Shown one piece after another: positions 17,619 to 27,118 of a stretch of DNA of 62,094 nt. The translations under genes and the position numbers were made by a program. The notes below the pieces were generated by a model. It was not told the origin of the DNA. It made no database searches and was given only the letters and a program-made list of their open reading frames with translations. The stretch comes from Brevundimonas vesicularis NBRC 12165 (GTDB lineage: Bacteria; Pseudomonadota; Alphaproteobacteria; Caulobacterales; Caulobacteraceae): positions 1 to 62,094 of the forward strand of contig NZ_BCWM01000019.1 in NCBI RefSeq assembly GCF_001592205.1, read 5' to 3'. The first letter of the stretch is position 1; each line of letters begins with the position of its first letter.

Positions 17619-20038
17619 AGTTCACCCTGTCTTGGCTGAAGGACCACCTCGAGACCGAGGCGGATGTTCATCAGATCGCCGAGGCCATGACCATGGCCGG
17701 GCTTGAGGTCGAGGAAGTGCTCGACCCCGCCGCCAAACTGGCGCCCTTCACCGTGGCCAAGATCGTTTCGGCCGAGCGGCATCCCAACGCCGACCGGTTG
17801 CAGGTCTGCCAAGTCGAGACGGTCGACGGGATGAAGGAGATCGTCTGCGGCGCACCGAACGCGCGGGCGGGCCTGACCACCATCTACGCCCCCATCGGCG
17901 CCTATGTGCCAGGTCTGGGCGTGACCCTGGTCGAGAAGCCGGTGCGCGGCGTGGTGTCGAACGGCATGCTGTGCTCGGCCTCGGAGCTTGAGTTGTCGGA
18001 CGAGAGCGACGGCATTCAGGAACTGCCGCCTGAAATCCCCGTCGGCACGCCGGTCGCCGGCCTGTTCGGCGCCGAGCCGGTCATCGATTTCGAGGTCACG
18101 CCGAACCGGCCCGACTGGCTGGGCGTCGCCGGCATCGCGCGCGATCTGGCCGCCGCCAGCGTCGGCAAGCTGAAGCATTTCGACATCGCCGTGGTGCGCG
18201 GGGCCTTCCCGTCGCCGATCAGCGTGCGGCTGGAGGCTCCCGAGATGTGCCCGGTCTTCGCCGGTCGCGTCATTCGCGGCGTCAAAAACGGCCCGTCGCC
18301 GGCCTGGCTGCAGAAGCGTCTGACGGCCATCGGCCTGCGCTCGATCAACCGTCTGGTCGATGTAACCAACCTGATCGCCTATGACCGCGCCCGGCCGCTG
18401 CACGTCTATGACGTCGCCAAGCTGTCGGGGACCGAGATCGTGGTGCGGGCGGGGCAGGTTTCGGCCGCGACCGGTGAGCACGAACATCTGATCGCCCTGG
18501 ACGGCAAGACCTACGCCGCATCCGCAGCCGACTGCGTCATCGCCGACGCTGGGGGCGAGCGCCCCATCGGCCTGGGCGGCGTCATGGGCGGGGAATCGAC
18601 CGGCTGTGACGAGACCACCACGGACGTCTTCCTGGAAAGCGCCTGGTTCGACCCGCTGGTCATCGCCCAGACCGGCCGTGCGCTGGGCATCCATTCCGAC
18701 GCCCAGTACCGGTTCGCGCGCGGCGTCGATCCGGTCTCGGTCACGCCGGGGCTGGAACTGGCGACGCGCCTGATCCTGGACCTGTGCGGCGGCGAGCCGT
18801 CGGAGATCGTCTTCGTCGGCGAACCGCCGGCCAGCCCGGCGCCCTTCGCCTTCGACCCCGCCTATGTGAAGCGCCTCAGCGGCATGGACCTGGCCGATGA
18901 CCGGATCGGGACCATCCTGGGCCAGCTCGGTTTCCTGGTTCAGGCCGCGCCCGCCGGTCAGGCCGAGCCCTGGCTCGTCACCCCGCCCTCGTGGCGCCGC
19001 GACGTCGAAGGCCCGGCCGATCTGGTGGAAGAGGTGGCGCGGATCGAGGGCTTCGACAGCCTGCCCGATACGCCTCTGCCCGAGGTCGCCCGCCCCGCCG
19101 GCGGCGTGCTGAGCCCGCGCCAGGCCCGCGTCCGCACCGCGCGTCGCGCCCTGGCGGCCCTCGGTTACGCCGAGGCCGTCACCTGGTCCTTCACCAAACA
19201 ATCGACGGCGGCCCTGTTCGGCGGCGGAGACGACCGGCTGGTGCTGGAGAACCCCATCGCGGCCGATCTGGACTGCATGCGGCCCTCGGCCCTGCCGAAC
19301 CTGGTCCAGGCGGCGGCGCGCAACGCCGCGCGCGGTTTCGACGACGCCGCGCTGTTCGAGATCGGCCCCATCTATCTGGGCGACGGTCCGGCGGATCAGC
19401 GCACAGTCATCGCCGCCCTGGTCGCCCCGCACGCCGCCCGTCACTGGGCCGGCGCCGGTGAGGACGCCCTGTTCACGCTCAAGGGCGACCTGACCATCCT
19501 GCTGGAAGAGATCGGCGCCCCGGTGGCCTCGCTGCAACTGACCCAAGGCCAGAACCGCGACTGGTGGCACCCTGGCCGTTCGGCCCGGCTGCAACTGGGC
19601 CCCAAGAATGTGATGGTCGAGCTCGGCGAACTGCATCCGCGCGTCCTGAAGGCGCTGGACGCTGACGGTCCGATCTTGGCCTTCGAAATCGTGCTGGACA
19701 ATGTGCCGGAGCCACGCGGCAAAAGCGGCAAGGCGCGCGGCTCGGCGGACCTGTCGGCCTTCATGCCCCTGACCCGCGACTTCGCCTTCGTGGTGGAAGA
19801 CGCCAAGCCTGTCGGCGAGCTGGTCCGGGCCGCGACGGGCGCCGACAAGGCCCTGATCACCGACGTGCGCGTCTTCGACGTCTATCGCGGCAAGGGCGTG
19901 GACGAGGGCTTCAAGTCCGTCGCCCTCGAGGTCGTCATCCAGCCGCGCGAAGCCACCCTGACCGAAGCCGAGATCGAGGCCCTGACCGCCAAGGTTGTCG
20001 GAGCGGTCGAAAAGCAGGGCGGCAGGCTGCGGGCTTGA
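17615..20038 (+). CDS. pheT: Phenylalanine--tRNA ligase beta subunit
   Basis: An 807-residue PheT. Domains in order: N-terminal EMAP/OB tRNA-binding domain ([24 protein letters not shown], residues ~40-150), B3/B4 editing domain (~210-390, with the substrate-recognition GGVMGGEST), B5 domain (~400-480), the catalytic-like core (~500-690), and the C-terminal ferredoxin-fold anticodon-binding domain ([18 protein letters not shown] to the end). Full length for the long bacterial form. Translationally coupled to the preceding small gene through ATGA. Confidence 0.98.
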   Translation: MKFTLSWLKDHLETEADVHQIAEAMTMAGLEVEEVLDPAAKLAPFTVAKIVSAERHPNADRLQVCQVETVDGMKEIVCGAPNARAGLTTIYAPIGAYVPGLGVTLVEKPVRGVVSNGMLCSASELELSDESDGIQELPPEIPVGTPVAGLFGAEPVIDFEVTPNRPDWLGVAGIARDLAAASVGKLKHFDIAVVRGAFPSPISVRLEAPEMCPVFAGRVIRGVKNGPSPAWLQKRLTAIGLRSINRLVDVTNLIAYDRARPLHVYDVAKLSGTEIVVRAGQVSAATGEHEHLIALDGKTYAASAADCVIADAGGERPIGLGGVMGGESTGCDETTTDVFLESAWFDPLVIAQTGRALGIHSDAQYRFARGVDPVSVTPGLELATRLILDLCGGEPSEIVFVGEPPASPAPFAFDPAYVKRLSGMDLADDRIGTILGQLGFLVQAAPAGQAEPWLVTPPSWRRDVEGPADLVEEVARIEGFDSLPDTPLPEVARPAGGVLSPRQARVRTARRALAALGYAEAVTWSFTKQSTAALFGGGDDRLVLENPIAADLDCMRPSALPNLVQAAARNAARGFDDAALFEIGPIYLGDGPADQRTVIAALVAPHAARHWAGAGEDALFTLKGDLTILLEEIGAPVASLQLTQGQNRDWWHPGRSARLQLGPKNVMVELGELHPRVLKALDADGPILAFEIVLDNVPEPRGKSGKARGSADLSAFMPLTRDFAFVVEDAKPVGELVRAATGADKALITDVRVFDVYRGKGVDEGFKSVALEVVIQPREATLTEAEIEALTAKVVGAVEKQGGRLRA

Positions 20039-20082
20039 GGGGGCGCAGCGCCGTCTTTCGGGCGGCGCGGGGGACATTGGCG

Positions 20083-21423
20083 ATGACGACGGAACCTCAG
20101 GCGGCCCAACCGGATCGCGGCCATCTGCTGCGCGTCCTGGGCGTGACGTTCGGCGTCGCCGTCGTGGTCGGCGGCGTCATCGGTCAGGGCATACTGCGCA
20201 CCCCTGGCGTGGTCGCCGAGGGGGTTCAGAACCCCACGATCATCATCGCCCTGTGGTGCGTCGCCGGTCTGGTCGCCTGGATCGACGCCATGTCGACCGT
20301 CGAGCTGGCCGCCTCGATCCGCAAGACGGGCGGCCCCTATATCTTCGCCCGACGCGCCTTCGGGTCGTTGACCGGCCTCGCCGTCGGCGTTTGCGACTGG
20401 CTGGGCAATATGGGCGGCATCGCCTTCATCGCCGTGGTCTTTGGCGAATATCTGCATCGGTTGGGCGTCGCGACCAGCGTGCCCATCGGCGTCCTCGCCC
20501 TGTTGATCGTGGTCGTGGTGGGCAGCGTGCAATGGCTGGGCACCAAGGTCGGCGGTCGGTCGCAGGAGATCGGCAGCGCGGTCAAGGCGGCCCTGTTCAC
20601 CGTGCTGATCATCGGCCTGTTCCTGGCGCCGCGCGGCGCGCCCGTCGCGACCGAGATCGCGCCGGCGACGGCGGCGGCGCTGACCTTCGGCGGCATCGTC
20701 ATGGCCCTGCGGGCCATCTCAGGCACCTATTACGGTTGGAACAGCGCCTCCTACTTCTGCGAAGAGGTGGTCGATCCGGGGCGGACGATCGCGCGGGCGA
20801 CCTTCTCGGGCATCGCGGTTGTGACGGTGATCTATGTGCTGGCCAACCTGGCCTATCTGAACGTCCTGACGCCGGCCGAGATGGCCGGCTCGAACCTCGT
20901 CGCCGCGGATGCGGCCGGTCGGGTGTTCGGCGATGTCGCCGGCCCCATCGTCACGGCCATTTCGCTGGTGTCGCTGGTGACGATCATCAATGCGATGGTC
21001 ATGGTGTTCCCGCGCGTCCTGTTCGCCATGGCGCGCGAGTATCAGATCTCGGCCCTGACCCGGGTCGCCGCCAACGGCACGCCGCGTCTGGCCCTGATCG
21101 CGACCGTGCTGGCCGGCGGGCTGCTGGCCACCATCGGGGTCTATGAGACCCTGCTGACCTTTTCGACGTCGCTGCTGGCGCTGATGAGCGTTCTGGTGAA
21201 TGCGGCCGTCATCGTCCTGCGGGTGCGCGAGCCAAATCTGGAACGGCCGTGGAAGATGCCGCTCTATCCCCTGCCGGCGATCATCGCCTTGGCGATCAAT
21301 ACGACCCTGTTCGTGATCTTCGTGGTCGAGGACCCGCTGACGGCCGCCAAGGCGTTCGGAACCCTCGCCGTCCTGATCGGGCTCGCCTGGGTGCTGGTCC
21401 GGCGAAAGCGTGCAGCGGCCTGA
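20083..21423 (+). CDS. APC-family amino-acid permease
   Basis: A 446-residue inner-membrane protein with ~12 helices. The first helix has the APC unwound-helix signature VVGGVIGQGILRTPG, and later segments TGGPYIFARRAFG and YYGWNSASYFCEEVVDPGRTI match the amino acid-polyamine-organocation superfamily. It imports an amino acid or polyamine by proton symport or exchange; substrate unknown. The ATG at 20083 (MTTEPQ) is preferred to 20035 because hydrophilic filler precedes it and GGGGGA lies upstream. Confidence 0.88.
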   Translation: MTTEPQAAQPDRGHLLRVLGVTFGVAVVVGGVIGQGILRTPGVVAEGVQNPTIIIALWCVAGLVAWIDAMSTVELAASIRKTGGPYIFARRAFGSLTGLAVGVCDWLGNMGGIAFIAVVFGEYLHRLGVATSVPIGVLALLIVVVVGSVQWLGTKVGGRSQEIGSAVKAALFTVLIIGLFLAPRGAPVATEIAPATAAALTFGGIVMALRAISGTYYGWNSASYFCEEVVDPGRTIARATFSGIAVVTVIYVLANLAYLNVLTPAEMAGSNLVAADAAGRVFGDVAGPIVTAISLVSLVTIINAMVMVFPRVLFAMAREYQISALTRVAANGTPRLALIATVLAGGLLATIGVYETLLTFSTSLLALMSVLVNAAVIVLRVREPNLERPWKMPLYPLPAIIALAINTTLFVIFVVEDPLTAAKAFGTLAVLIGLAWVLVRRKRAAA

Positions 21424-21548
21424 TCCGCGCGTCCTGGTAAGTCCCCGTTAACCTTGAAGCCGCAAGGCTGCCGCAAAGGTCGGGGACGGTGAGGCCAAGA
21501 CCGGCGCGCCAGCCGGCCGTCCTCTCGTCGCCTTTCGGAGCGCCCTCC

Positions 21549-22160
21549 ATGCATCGCCGCCAACTGATCCTTTCGGGCCTCGCCACCGCCGCCGGCGCCT
21601 CGTCGCTGGGCGCCTGCGCCTCGGCGCCGCCGCGCGATCCCAACTATCCGATCCGCTCGGACCAGACCGCCCAGGCCTACAGCTTCGATGAACTGGTTTC
21701 GGCCGGCTCGCGCGAGCTGGGCATCGCGGCTGAGGTCGTGGGCGGCGCGATCGAGCGTGTCTTCGCCGACCAGGGCGACCGCCCGACCGCCTATATCGCG
21801 GGCGAGGAAGGCTCCGGCGCCGTGGTCGTCGGCGCCCGCTACGGCCGCGGCGCCCTGCACATGAAGGACCTGTCGGCCTCTCAGGAGGTGTTCTGGCAGG
21901 GCGCGTCGGTGGGCTGGGACTGGGGCGGCAACGCCAGCCGCGTCTTCACCCTGGTCTATGGTCTGTATCACCCCGACATGATCTATCGCCGCTATCCCGG
22001 CATCGAGGGTTCGGCCTATCTGGTCGCGGGCCTGGGTGTGAACTACCAGCGCGCCGACGGCATCGTCCTGGCCCCCATCCGCACCGGCGTCGGCCTGCGC
22101 CTAGGCGCCAACGTCGGCACCATGAGCTACAGCCGCCAGCGCAATCTGCTGCCCTTCTAA
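21549..22160 (+). CDS. eipA: DUF1134 envelope protein, EipA-like
   Basis: A 203-residue secreted protein. The N-terminus MHRRQLILSG..GAC has an Arg pair, a hydrophobic stretch and a lipobox-like LGAC around Cys23. The body matches DUF1134: FDELVSAGSRELG, GAVVVGARYGRGALHMK and FTLVYGL..GSAYLVAG. Brucella EipA of this family is a periplasmic beta-barrel protein needed for envelope integrity. The ATG at 21549 has GGAG upstream; a longer frame to 21489 adds no homology. The symbol is by family likeness. Confidence 0.82.
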   Translation: MHRRQLILSGLATAAGASSLGACASAPPRDPNYPIRSDQTAQAYSFDELVSAGSRELGIAAEVVGGAIERVFADQGDRPTAYIAGEEGSGAVVVGARYGRGALHMKDLSASQEVFWQGASVGWDWGGNASRVFTLVYGLYHPDMIYRRYPGIEGSAYLVAGLGVNYQRADGIVLAPIRTGVGLRLGANVGTMSYSRQRNLLPF

Positions 22161-22192
22161 GCGCGCTAGGCTCGCGACGCGGTCGCTCGCGG

Positions 22193-22216
22193 CTAGGGCG
22201 CGTGACTGCGCCCTAG
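22193..22216. terminator. Palindrome between convergent eipA and SDR gene
   Basis: CTAGGGCGC (22193-22201) and GCGCCCTAG (22208-22216) form a perfect 9-bp stem with a 6-base loop. It overlaps the stop codon of the minus-strand gene. There is no T-run, so termination is only a guess from its place between converging genes. Confidence 0.4.
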
Positions 22217-23106
22217 CTCACCAATCGCAGCGGCGGCGGCGCGTCCATCAGCGTCGCCAGCCCTTCGCGCCAGCTGGGATAGGCGGGCCGCCAGCCCAGC
22301 TCGGCCTTGGCCAGTGCGTTCGAGACACGCTTGGAGTCCAGATAGAAGCGACGCATCGCCTTGCTGACGCTGTCGTCGGTCCAGTCCACCTCTGGCGGGC
22401 GGGGCAGGCCCATCCGATCCGCCGCCCATTCCATCACCACATCGGCGGGCGACGGTTCGTCGTCGGTCAGATTGTAGGCGGTGCCCGGTCGCGGCTGCGC
22501 CATCGACGCGAACAGGCCCGAGACGATGTCGTCCACATGGATGCGATTGAAGACCTGGCCGGGCTTTCTGACCAGTTTCGCCGTGCCTTCCTTCAGCCGC
22601 TCGACCACGCTGCGCCCCGGCCCGTAGAAACCGGGCAGGCGGAAGATCTGGACGGTCAGCCCCATCCCCTGCGCCCCATCCAGCCAATCGCGTTCGGCCC
22701 GGACACGGCGCGCGCCCTCCAGATTGGCGGCGTTCAGCGGCCCGTCCTCGAATACCCATCCGCCGGCCCGGTCGCCATAGACGGAGGTGGAGGAGACATA
22801 ACCGATCCAGTCGGGCCAGGCGTCGCCCGCAAGGGGCCCCAGGGCCCGCAGACCGGGACAGCCTTGGGCGTCCGGCGCGGCGGTGATCAGCACGGCCGTC
22901 GCCGCCTCCAGCGCCGTCTTAAGGGCAGCCGCATCGCTGGGGTCGATGGCCATGATCCCGTCGGCCGCCAGGGCGCGGCGTCGCTCGGGATCGCGCGATG
23001 TGGCGGTCGCCCGTCCGCCGCGGCGTATGGCCTCCAGCGCCGCCGCCCGCCCCAGATAGCCGCCGCCGAAGACCAGCAGATCGAGGGGAGGGGAGGCGAT
23101 AGGCAT
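22213..23106 (-). CDS. Atypical SDR (NAD-dependent epimerase-like)
   Basis: A 297-residue Rossmann protein with dinucleotide site LLVFGGGYLGRAAALEA, mid-region ITAAPDAQG and YVSSTSVYGDRAGG (SDR active-site Tyr/Ser block), and RLPGFYGPGRSVVERL as in extended/atypical SDRs of the YeeZ type. The catalytic YxxxK is poorly defined, typical of atypical SDRs. It starts 8 bases after the UDP-sulfoquinovose-synthase-like gene and is probably in its operon. The substrate is unknown, perhaps a nucleotide sugar or lipid head group by context. Confidence 0.8.
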   Translation of the reverse strand: MPIASPPLDLLVFGGGYLGRAAALEAIRRGGRATATSRDPERRRALAADGIMAIDPSDAAALKTALEAATAVLITAAPDAQGCPGLRALGPLAGDAWPDWIGYVSSTSVYGDRAGGWVFEDGPLNAANLEGARRVRAERDWLDGAQGMGLTVQIFRLPGFYGPGRSVVERLKEGTAKLVRKPGQVFNRIHVDDIVSGLFASMAQPRPGTAYNLTDDEPSPADVVMEWAADRMGLPRPPEVDWTDDSVSKAMRRFYLDSKRVSNALAKAELGWRPAYPSWREGLATLMDAPPPLRLVS

Positions 23107-23114
23107 TACGAAAC

Positions 23115-24347
23115 TCAGGCCGTCAGAACTTGGGAAGGTGGCGCGTCAACTGCCGGTCGCGCGTCATTTTCCAGCGCCTCCGCCCGGCGTTGGTTCCAGG
23201 CGGAGACGCACGGCACCCGACCCAGATCGGCGCGGTCGGCATAGCGGCGGGCGATATCCGTGACCTCGTCCATCAGGCCTTGCGCCAGGGTGATCGGCTT
23301 CAGCCCCAGGTCGCGGAACTGGTCGTTGGCGACGACCAGATCGTTTTCGTCGGCCTCCTGACGCGGATTGGCGACATTGTGGATTTCGGCGCCGGTCTTG
23401 TCGGCGATCATGGCCGCCAAATCGCGCACGCGGCGGCTCTCGGTCATCTGGTTCAGGATCTTGACCCGCTCGCCGCGTTTGGGCGGGTTCTTCAGCGCCA
23501 GTTCGACGCAGCGCACCGTGTCCTGAATATGGATGAAGGCCCGCGTCTGGCCGCCCGATCCATGCACCGTCAGCGGATAACCGACCGCCGCCTGCATCAA
23601 AAAGCGGTTCAGCACCGTGCCGTAATCGCCATCATAGTCGAAGCGGTTGATCAGTCGTTCGTCCTGTTTGGTCTCGGCGGTCTGGGTGCCCCAGACGATG
23701 CCCTGGTGCAGGTCGGTGATGCGCAGATTGTCGTTGCGGGCATAGAACTGGAACAGCAGGGCGTCCTGCGTCTTGGTCATGTGATAGATGCTGCCCGGAT
23801 TGGGCGGGAACAGGATTTCCTGCTCGGCGGGGCCGTTGTCGGTATCCACCGTCACCTTTAGATAGCCCTCGGGAATGCGGAGGCCTGCGGTGCCGTAGCC
23901 ATAGACCCCCATCGTCCCCAGGTGCGCCAGATGAACGTCCAGGCCGCTTTCGACGATGGCGGCCAGCAGATGGTTGGTGGCGTTGATGTTGTTGTCGACG
24001 GTATACAGCTTGTGCCGCGCCGACTTCATCGAATAGGGGGCGGCCCGCTGCTCGGCGAAATGCACCACGCTGTCGGGGGCCAGGTCGCGGATCAGGGCGA
24101 CCAGGCGGTCGAACTCCTTGCCGACCGTCATGTTAACGAAGCCGATGTCGCGGCCGGACACGTCTTTCCACGCCTTGATCCGCTCGCCCATGGTGCGGAT
24201 CGGCGTCAGGGACTGGACCTCCAGCTCGTTGTCGATGTTCCGGCGGCTCAGGTTGTCGACGATGGTCACGTCCCACCCTTCGGCCGACAGATGCAGGGCC
24301 GTGGGCCAGCCGCAAAAACCGTCGCCGCCCAGAACCAGCACGCGCAT
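23115..24347 (-). CDS. UDP-sulfoquinovose synthase-like NAD-dependent epimerase
   Basis: A 410-residue extended SDR resembling SQD1/SqdB. It shows MRVLVLGGDGFCGWPTALHL, the SQD1-type insertion DNLSRRNIDNELEVQSLTP, FAEQRAAPYSMK, LGTMGVYG, catalytic YHMTK (YxxxK) and TRAFIHIQDTVRCVELA. SQD1 enzymes join sulfite to UDP-4-keto-glucose to make UDP-sulfoquinovose, head-group donor for sulfolipid. Sulfolipid-type lipids are reported for Brevundimonas (general knowledge). No glycosyltransferase follows, so the second step must lie elsewhere. The ATG at 24347 (MRVLVLGG) is chosen over 24371. First gene of a two-gene minus-strand operon. Confidence 0.85.
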   Translation of the reverse strand: MRVLVLGGDGFCGWPTALHLSAEGWDVTIVDNLSRRNIDNELEVQSLTPIRTMGERIKAWKDVSGRDIGFVNMTVGKEFDRLVALIRDLAPDSVVHFAEQRAAPYSMKSARHKLYTVDNNINATNHLLAAIVESGLDVHLAHLGTMGVYGYGTAGLRIPEGYLKVTVDTDNGPAEQEILFPPNPGSIYHMTKTQDALLFQFYARNDNLRITDLHQGIVWGTQTAETKQDERLINRFDYDGDYGTVLNRFLMQAAVGYPLTVHGSGGQTRAFIHIQDTVRCVELALKNPPKRGERVKILNQMTESRRVRDLAAMIADKTGAEIHNVANPRQEADENDLVVANDQFRDLGLKPITLAQGLMDEVTDIARRYADRADLGRVPCVSAWNQRRAEALENDARPAVDAPPSQVLTA

Positions 24348-24700
24348 GGGATAGCCTCGTCGTCGTCTCAAAGGTCATGCCTAGCCCAGCCGTCGCGCTT
24401 GGCAAAGCGGCGCTGTGCAGGGTTCGGTGCGACGCATTGACGAATATCGCTTGGAAAGGCCGCCCACTCGGGTTAAGTCTCTGCCGTCTCCCACTCAATC
24501 GCAGCTTTACGGGCGCATACCCGGCTGTTCGCGGCTTGAGCCGGCCATGACGGTCGGTCCCGAAAGGACCGGCGCACCATGCGGGCGACAAGGCATTCCG
24601 ACAGTTCGACAATCGGGGATCGGCCCCGAGCGAGACGGAACCACGAAACGGACGGAACCGGCCTTCAGGCTTTGGTCCGCCCCTGCACACGGTAGCGCGA
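24348..24700. other. Divergent intergenic region, no gene seen
   Basis: About 350 bases between the divergent SQD1-like and DUF4167 genes. It holds a small hairpin, CGGTCC-CGAAA-GGACCG at 24555-24571, in the probable DUF4167 leader. Short open frames here lack ribosome sites and recognisable sequence. Promoters for both directions are expected but I cannot place them with confidence. Confidence 0.5.
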
Positions 24701-25708
24701 ATGAGAGATTTCAAGGGCATGAAGCGTCAGCGCGGACGCAATCGGAACAAGGCGGGCGCCAATAACGCCAACAACGCCAATCCGAATCGTTCGTGGGATT
24801 CGCAAGGCCCCGAGAACATCAAGGTCCGGGGCAACGCCCAGACGGTGTATGAGCGCTATCAGCAGCTGGCCCGCGATGCGGCCTCCAGCGGCGACCGGGT
24901 GCTGGCCGAAAACTATCAGCAGCACGCCGAACACTATTACCGCGTCCTGCGCGCGCTCCAGCCGCAGCGGTCCTTCTCGGACATCGCCGCGCGCGAACAG
25001 TCCAACCAGGGCTTCGACATCGACTTCGAGGACGAATCCGGCGCTCAGGCCGCCGCCTTCGTCGCCGCTCAGCAGGCCGCCGACCGTCAGGCCGCGGAGG
25101 CCGCCGAACGCGCCGAGCAGAACCAGAACCGTGATCAGAACCGCGACCGCGACTACAATCGCGACCGGGACCGGGACCGTGACAACCGCGACCGCGATCA
25201 AAACCGTGATCGTGACCGTGACCAGAACCGCGACGGCCAGCAGCCGCGCGAACCCCGTGAGCCGCGCGAGGGCGACGAGGTCCGCGCCGAAGGCGAGGGC
25301 GGCGGTCGTCGCGAAAGCCGCCGCGAACGCTGGGAGCGTCGCCGCGAGGAACGCAATCGTCGCTTCGACAATCAGGACGGCGCCCAAGACGGCGCTGAGG
25401 GCGCCGCCCCCGCCTACGCCGAGGCCGACCGCGCCGAAGCCGTCAGCGAAGCGCCCACCGCTGAAGCCCCTGTCGCTGAAGCCCCAAGCGTCGAGGCGCC
25501 GGCTGCCGACGAACGTCCTGCACGCCGTCCGCGCCGCACCGCCGCCGCTGTTGCGGCGGACGAGGGCGACGCCCCCACCGCCCTGCCGGGCTTCTTGACC
25601 CGTGCGCCGGTGTCGTCGGCCCCGGCCGAGCAAGCCGAAGGCGAGGCGGCCCCGCGTCGCCGTGCGCCGCGTCGCAAGCCCGAAGCCGCCACGGCCAGCG
25701 AAGACTGA
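24701..25708 (+). CDS. DUF4167 protein with Arg/Asp/Asn repeats
   Basis: A 335-residue protein. Residues ~1-110 are DUF4167: a basic Gly/Asn/Arg N-terminus (KRQRGRNRNKAGANN) then ENIKVRGNAQTVYERYQQLARDAASSGDRVLAENYQQHAEHYYRVL. The middle (about 140-190) is a tandem run of NRDRD/QNRDR units, and the tail alternates Ala/Glu/Pro with Arg clusters. DUF4167 proteins are widespread in alphaproteobacteria and of unknown function; the charged disordered tail suggests RNA or nucleoid interaction (inference). In many relatives this gene lies by prfA-prmC and clpB; here those genes are 10-16 kb away. Confidence 0.85.
   Translation: MRDFKGMKRQRGRNRNKAGANNANNANPNRSWDSQGPENIKVRGNAQTVYERYQQLARDAASSGDRVLAENYQQHAEHYYRVLRALQPQRSFSDIAAREQSNQGFDIDFEDESGAQAAAFVAAQQAADRQAAEAAERAEQNQNRDQNRDRDYNRDRDRDRDNRDRDQNRDRDRDQNRDGQQPREPREPREGDEVRAEGEGGGRRESRRERWERRREERNRRFDNQDGAQDGAEGAAPAYAEADRAEAVSEAPTAEAPVAEAPSVEAPAADERPARRPRRTAAAVAADEGDAPTALPGFLTRAPVSSAPAEQAEGEAAPRRRAPRRKPEAATASED
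25130..25235 (+). repeat. Low-complexity Arg-Asp-Asn codon repeat
   Basis: Imperfect tandem 6-12-base units (AACCGTGATCAG, AACCGCGACCGC, GACCGGGACCG) inside the DUF4167 gene encode NRDQ/NRDR/DRDR units. All changes keep the frame, so copy number could vary between strains without breaking the protein. Confidence 0.75.
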
Positions 25709-25779
25709 CAACAACCCAAGCGGGCATGTTTACCTGAACGCAACTTCGACGCGTCAATATGGCGCGTCGGAGGGGCGTC

Positions 25780-27078
25780 ATGGATTTCGTCTTGCTTGTC
25801 TTGTCCCTGGCGCTGGCGGGAACCTGCGCCGGGATTTGGCTCTGGCTTCAGGCGCACGGGGTCGCCGAGGGCTTGCGTCGAGAGAACGCCCGGCTCGAAG
25901 CCCGCATCGCCCAGCAGACCCAAGGCCTGCGCCGCGCCCTGACGACGGCCGAAGGCGAGGTCGACCGCCTGACCGCCGAGCTTCGGACGCGGGACGAGAT
26001 CATGCAGGCCCTCGGGCGCGAACTGCGTAGTCCCCTGACCACGATCATGGGCTTCACCCAGTTGCTGCGCGCCGACGACCCGGCCAATCCCCTGACCGCG
26101 CGTCAGACTCAGTCCGTGCGTCAGATCGAGGCCGCGGCCGGCGTCCTGCTGGCCCTGATTGAGGAAACCGAAGCCTTCATGACCGGCGGTGACGGCGGCG
26201 GTTCGCCTTCGCTGCACCGCGTCGATCTGCGTCTTGCGCTGCGTCAGGTCTGCGATGGGCTGGAGGCGCAGGCGCGGGAGGCGTGGGTGACGCTGGCCTG
26301 TCCGCCGCCCGCCCACGGCCTGTCCGTCATGGCCGATCCGGGCCAGATCCGCCGCATCCTGCGCCGCTTGGTCGAGAACGCCCTGCGTCATTCACCCGGC
26401 GGAAGCACGGTGCGCATGGAGATGTCGCGCGCCGAGGACCGGATCGTCATCGCCATCCATGACGCCGGCATGATCCCCGTCGGTGCGGGCGACGACCGAC
26501 CTTTCCGCCCGTTGGATGGTCGCGACGCCAGAGGCGGCACCGCCCTCGGCGTCGCCTCGGTCCAGCGGCTGACCGAGCGGATGGGCGGCGCCCTGACCAT
26601 GGCGCGCGACCCCGGCGCGGGTACGATCTTTTCACTCAGCTTGCCGGCAGCCTCCGCGCCGGGTCTGGCGTCATCGCGTCAGGCGGTGGTGCTCTACATC
26701 GAGGACAATCCCGCCAACATCGCCTTGATGCGCCAGGCGGCGAGCGGGCTGGGCCTGACCCTGCACGCCGCGACGACGGGACCGGAGGGGTTGGATCTGG
26801 CGCGTGCGCTCAGACCCGACGTCATCCTGCTCGACATCGGCCTGCCGGACATGGACGGCTATGAGGTCAAGGCGCGGCTGGACGTCGATCCCCTGACGCG
26901 CCATGTGCCGGTCCTTGCGCTGACGGCGGCCGTATCGGCGCCGGACCGGGCGCGCGGCCGCGCCGCCGGCTTCGACGCTTGGCTGGCCAAGCCGCTGGAT
27001 CTGGCGGCCCTGGCGGCTGCGCTGAATACGGCGCTGGGCGGCCCGGAGGTTGACGCCGACGGTCGCGAGAGGGCCTAA
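25780..27078 (+). CDS. Kinase-like receiver protein lacking the phospho-acceptor His
   Basis: A 432-residue membrane-anchored protein: one N-terminal helix (residues ~2-25), a coiled coil (~28-75), a HisKA-like segment, an ATPase domain (VENALRHSPGGS, IHDAG, GTALGVASVQRL) and a C-terminal receiver (VVLYIEDNPANI with acceptor Asp in VILLDIGLPDMDG and Lys in AKPLD). Where kinases have SHELRTPL this reads GRELRSPL: Arg80, codon CGC at 26017, replaces the phospho-acceptor His. It may be a pseudokinase or scaffold whose receiver takes phosphate from another kinase. The ATG at 25780 has GGAGGGG upstream, favoured over 25759. Confidence 0.85.
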   Translation: MDFVLLVLSLALAGTCAGIWLWLQAHGVAEGLRRENARLEARIAQQTQGLRRALTTAEGEVDRLTAELRTRDEIMQALGRELRSPLTTIMGFTQLLRADDPANPLTARQTQSVRQIEAAAGVLLALIEETEAFMTGGDGGGSPSLHRVDLRLALRQVCDGLEAQAREAWVTLACPPPAHGLSVMADPGQIRRILRRLVENALRHSPGGSTVRMEMSRAEDRIVIAIHDAGMIPVGAGDDRPFRPLDGRDARGGTALGVASVQRLTERMGGALTMARDPGAGTIFSLSLPAASAPGLASSRQAVVLYIEDNPANIALMRQAASGLGLTLHAATTGPEGLDLARALRPDVILLDIGLPDMDGYEVKARLDVDPLTRHVPVLALTAAVSAPDRARGRAAGFDAWLAKPLDLAALAAALNTALGGPEVDADGRERA

Positions 27079-27118
27079 GAGGCTTAAAGTTCGCCTGATC
27101 GCCCCAAGGGAAGCGTCG

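Noticed and set aside
17321..20077. 918-codon minus-strand frame opposite pheT
   Set aside because: It is the mirror of the high-GC pheT reading frame; no signature, and pheT is certain.
21430..21470. CtrA box upstream of eipA
   Set aside because: Only a half-site (GTTAACC) is present, without the second TTAA at the right spacing.
25130..25235. Tandem repeats resembling a CRISPR array
   Set aside because: The units are in-frame codons with no spacers of even length; they encode an Arg/Asp/Asn run.
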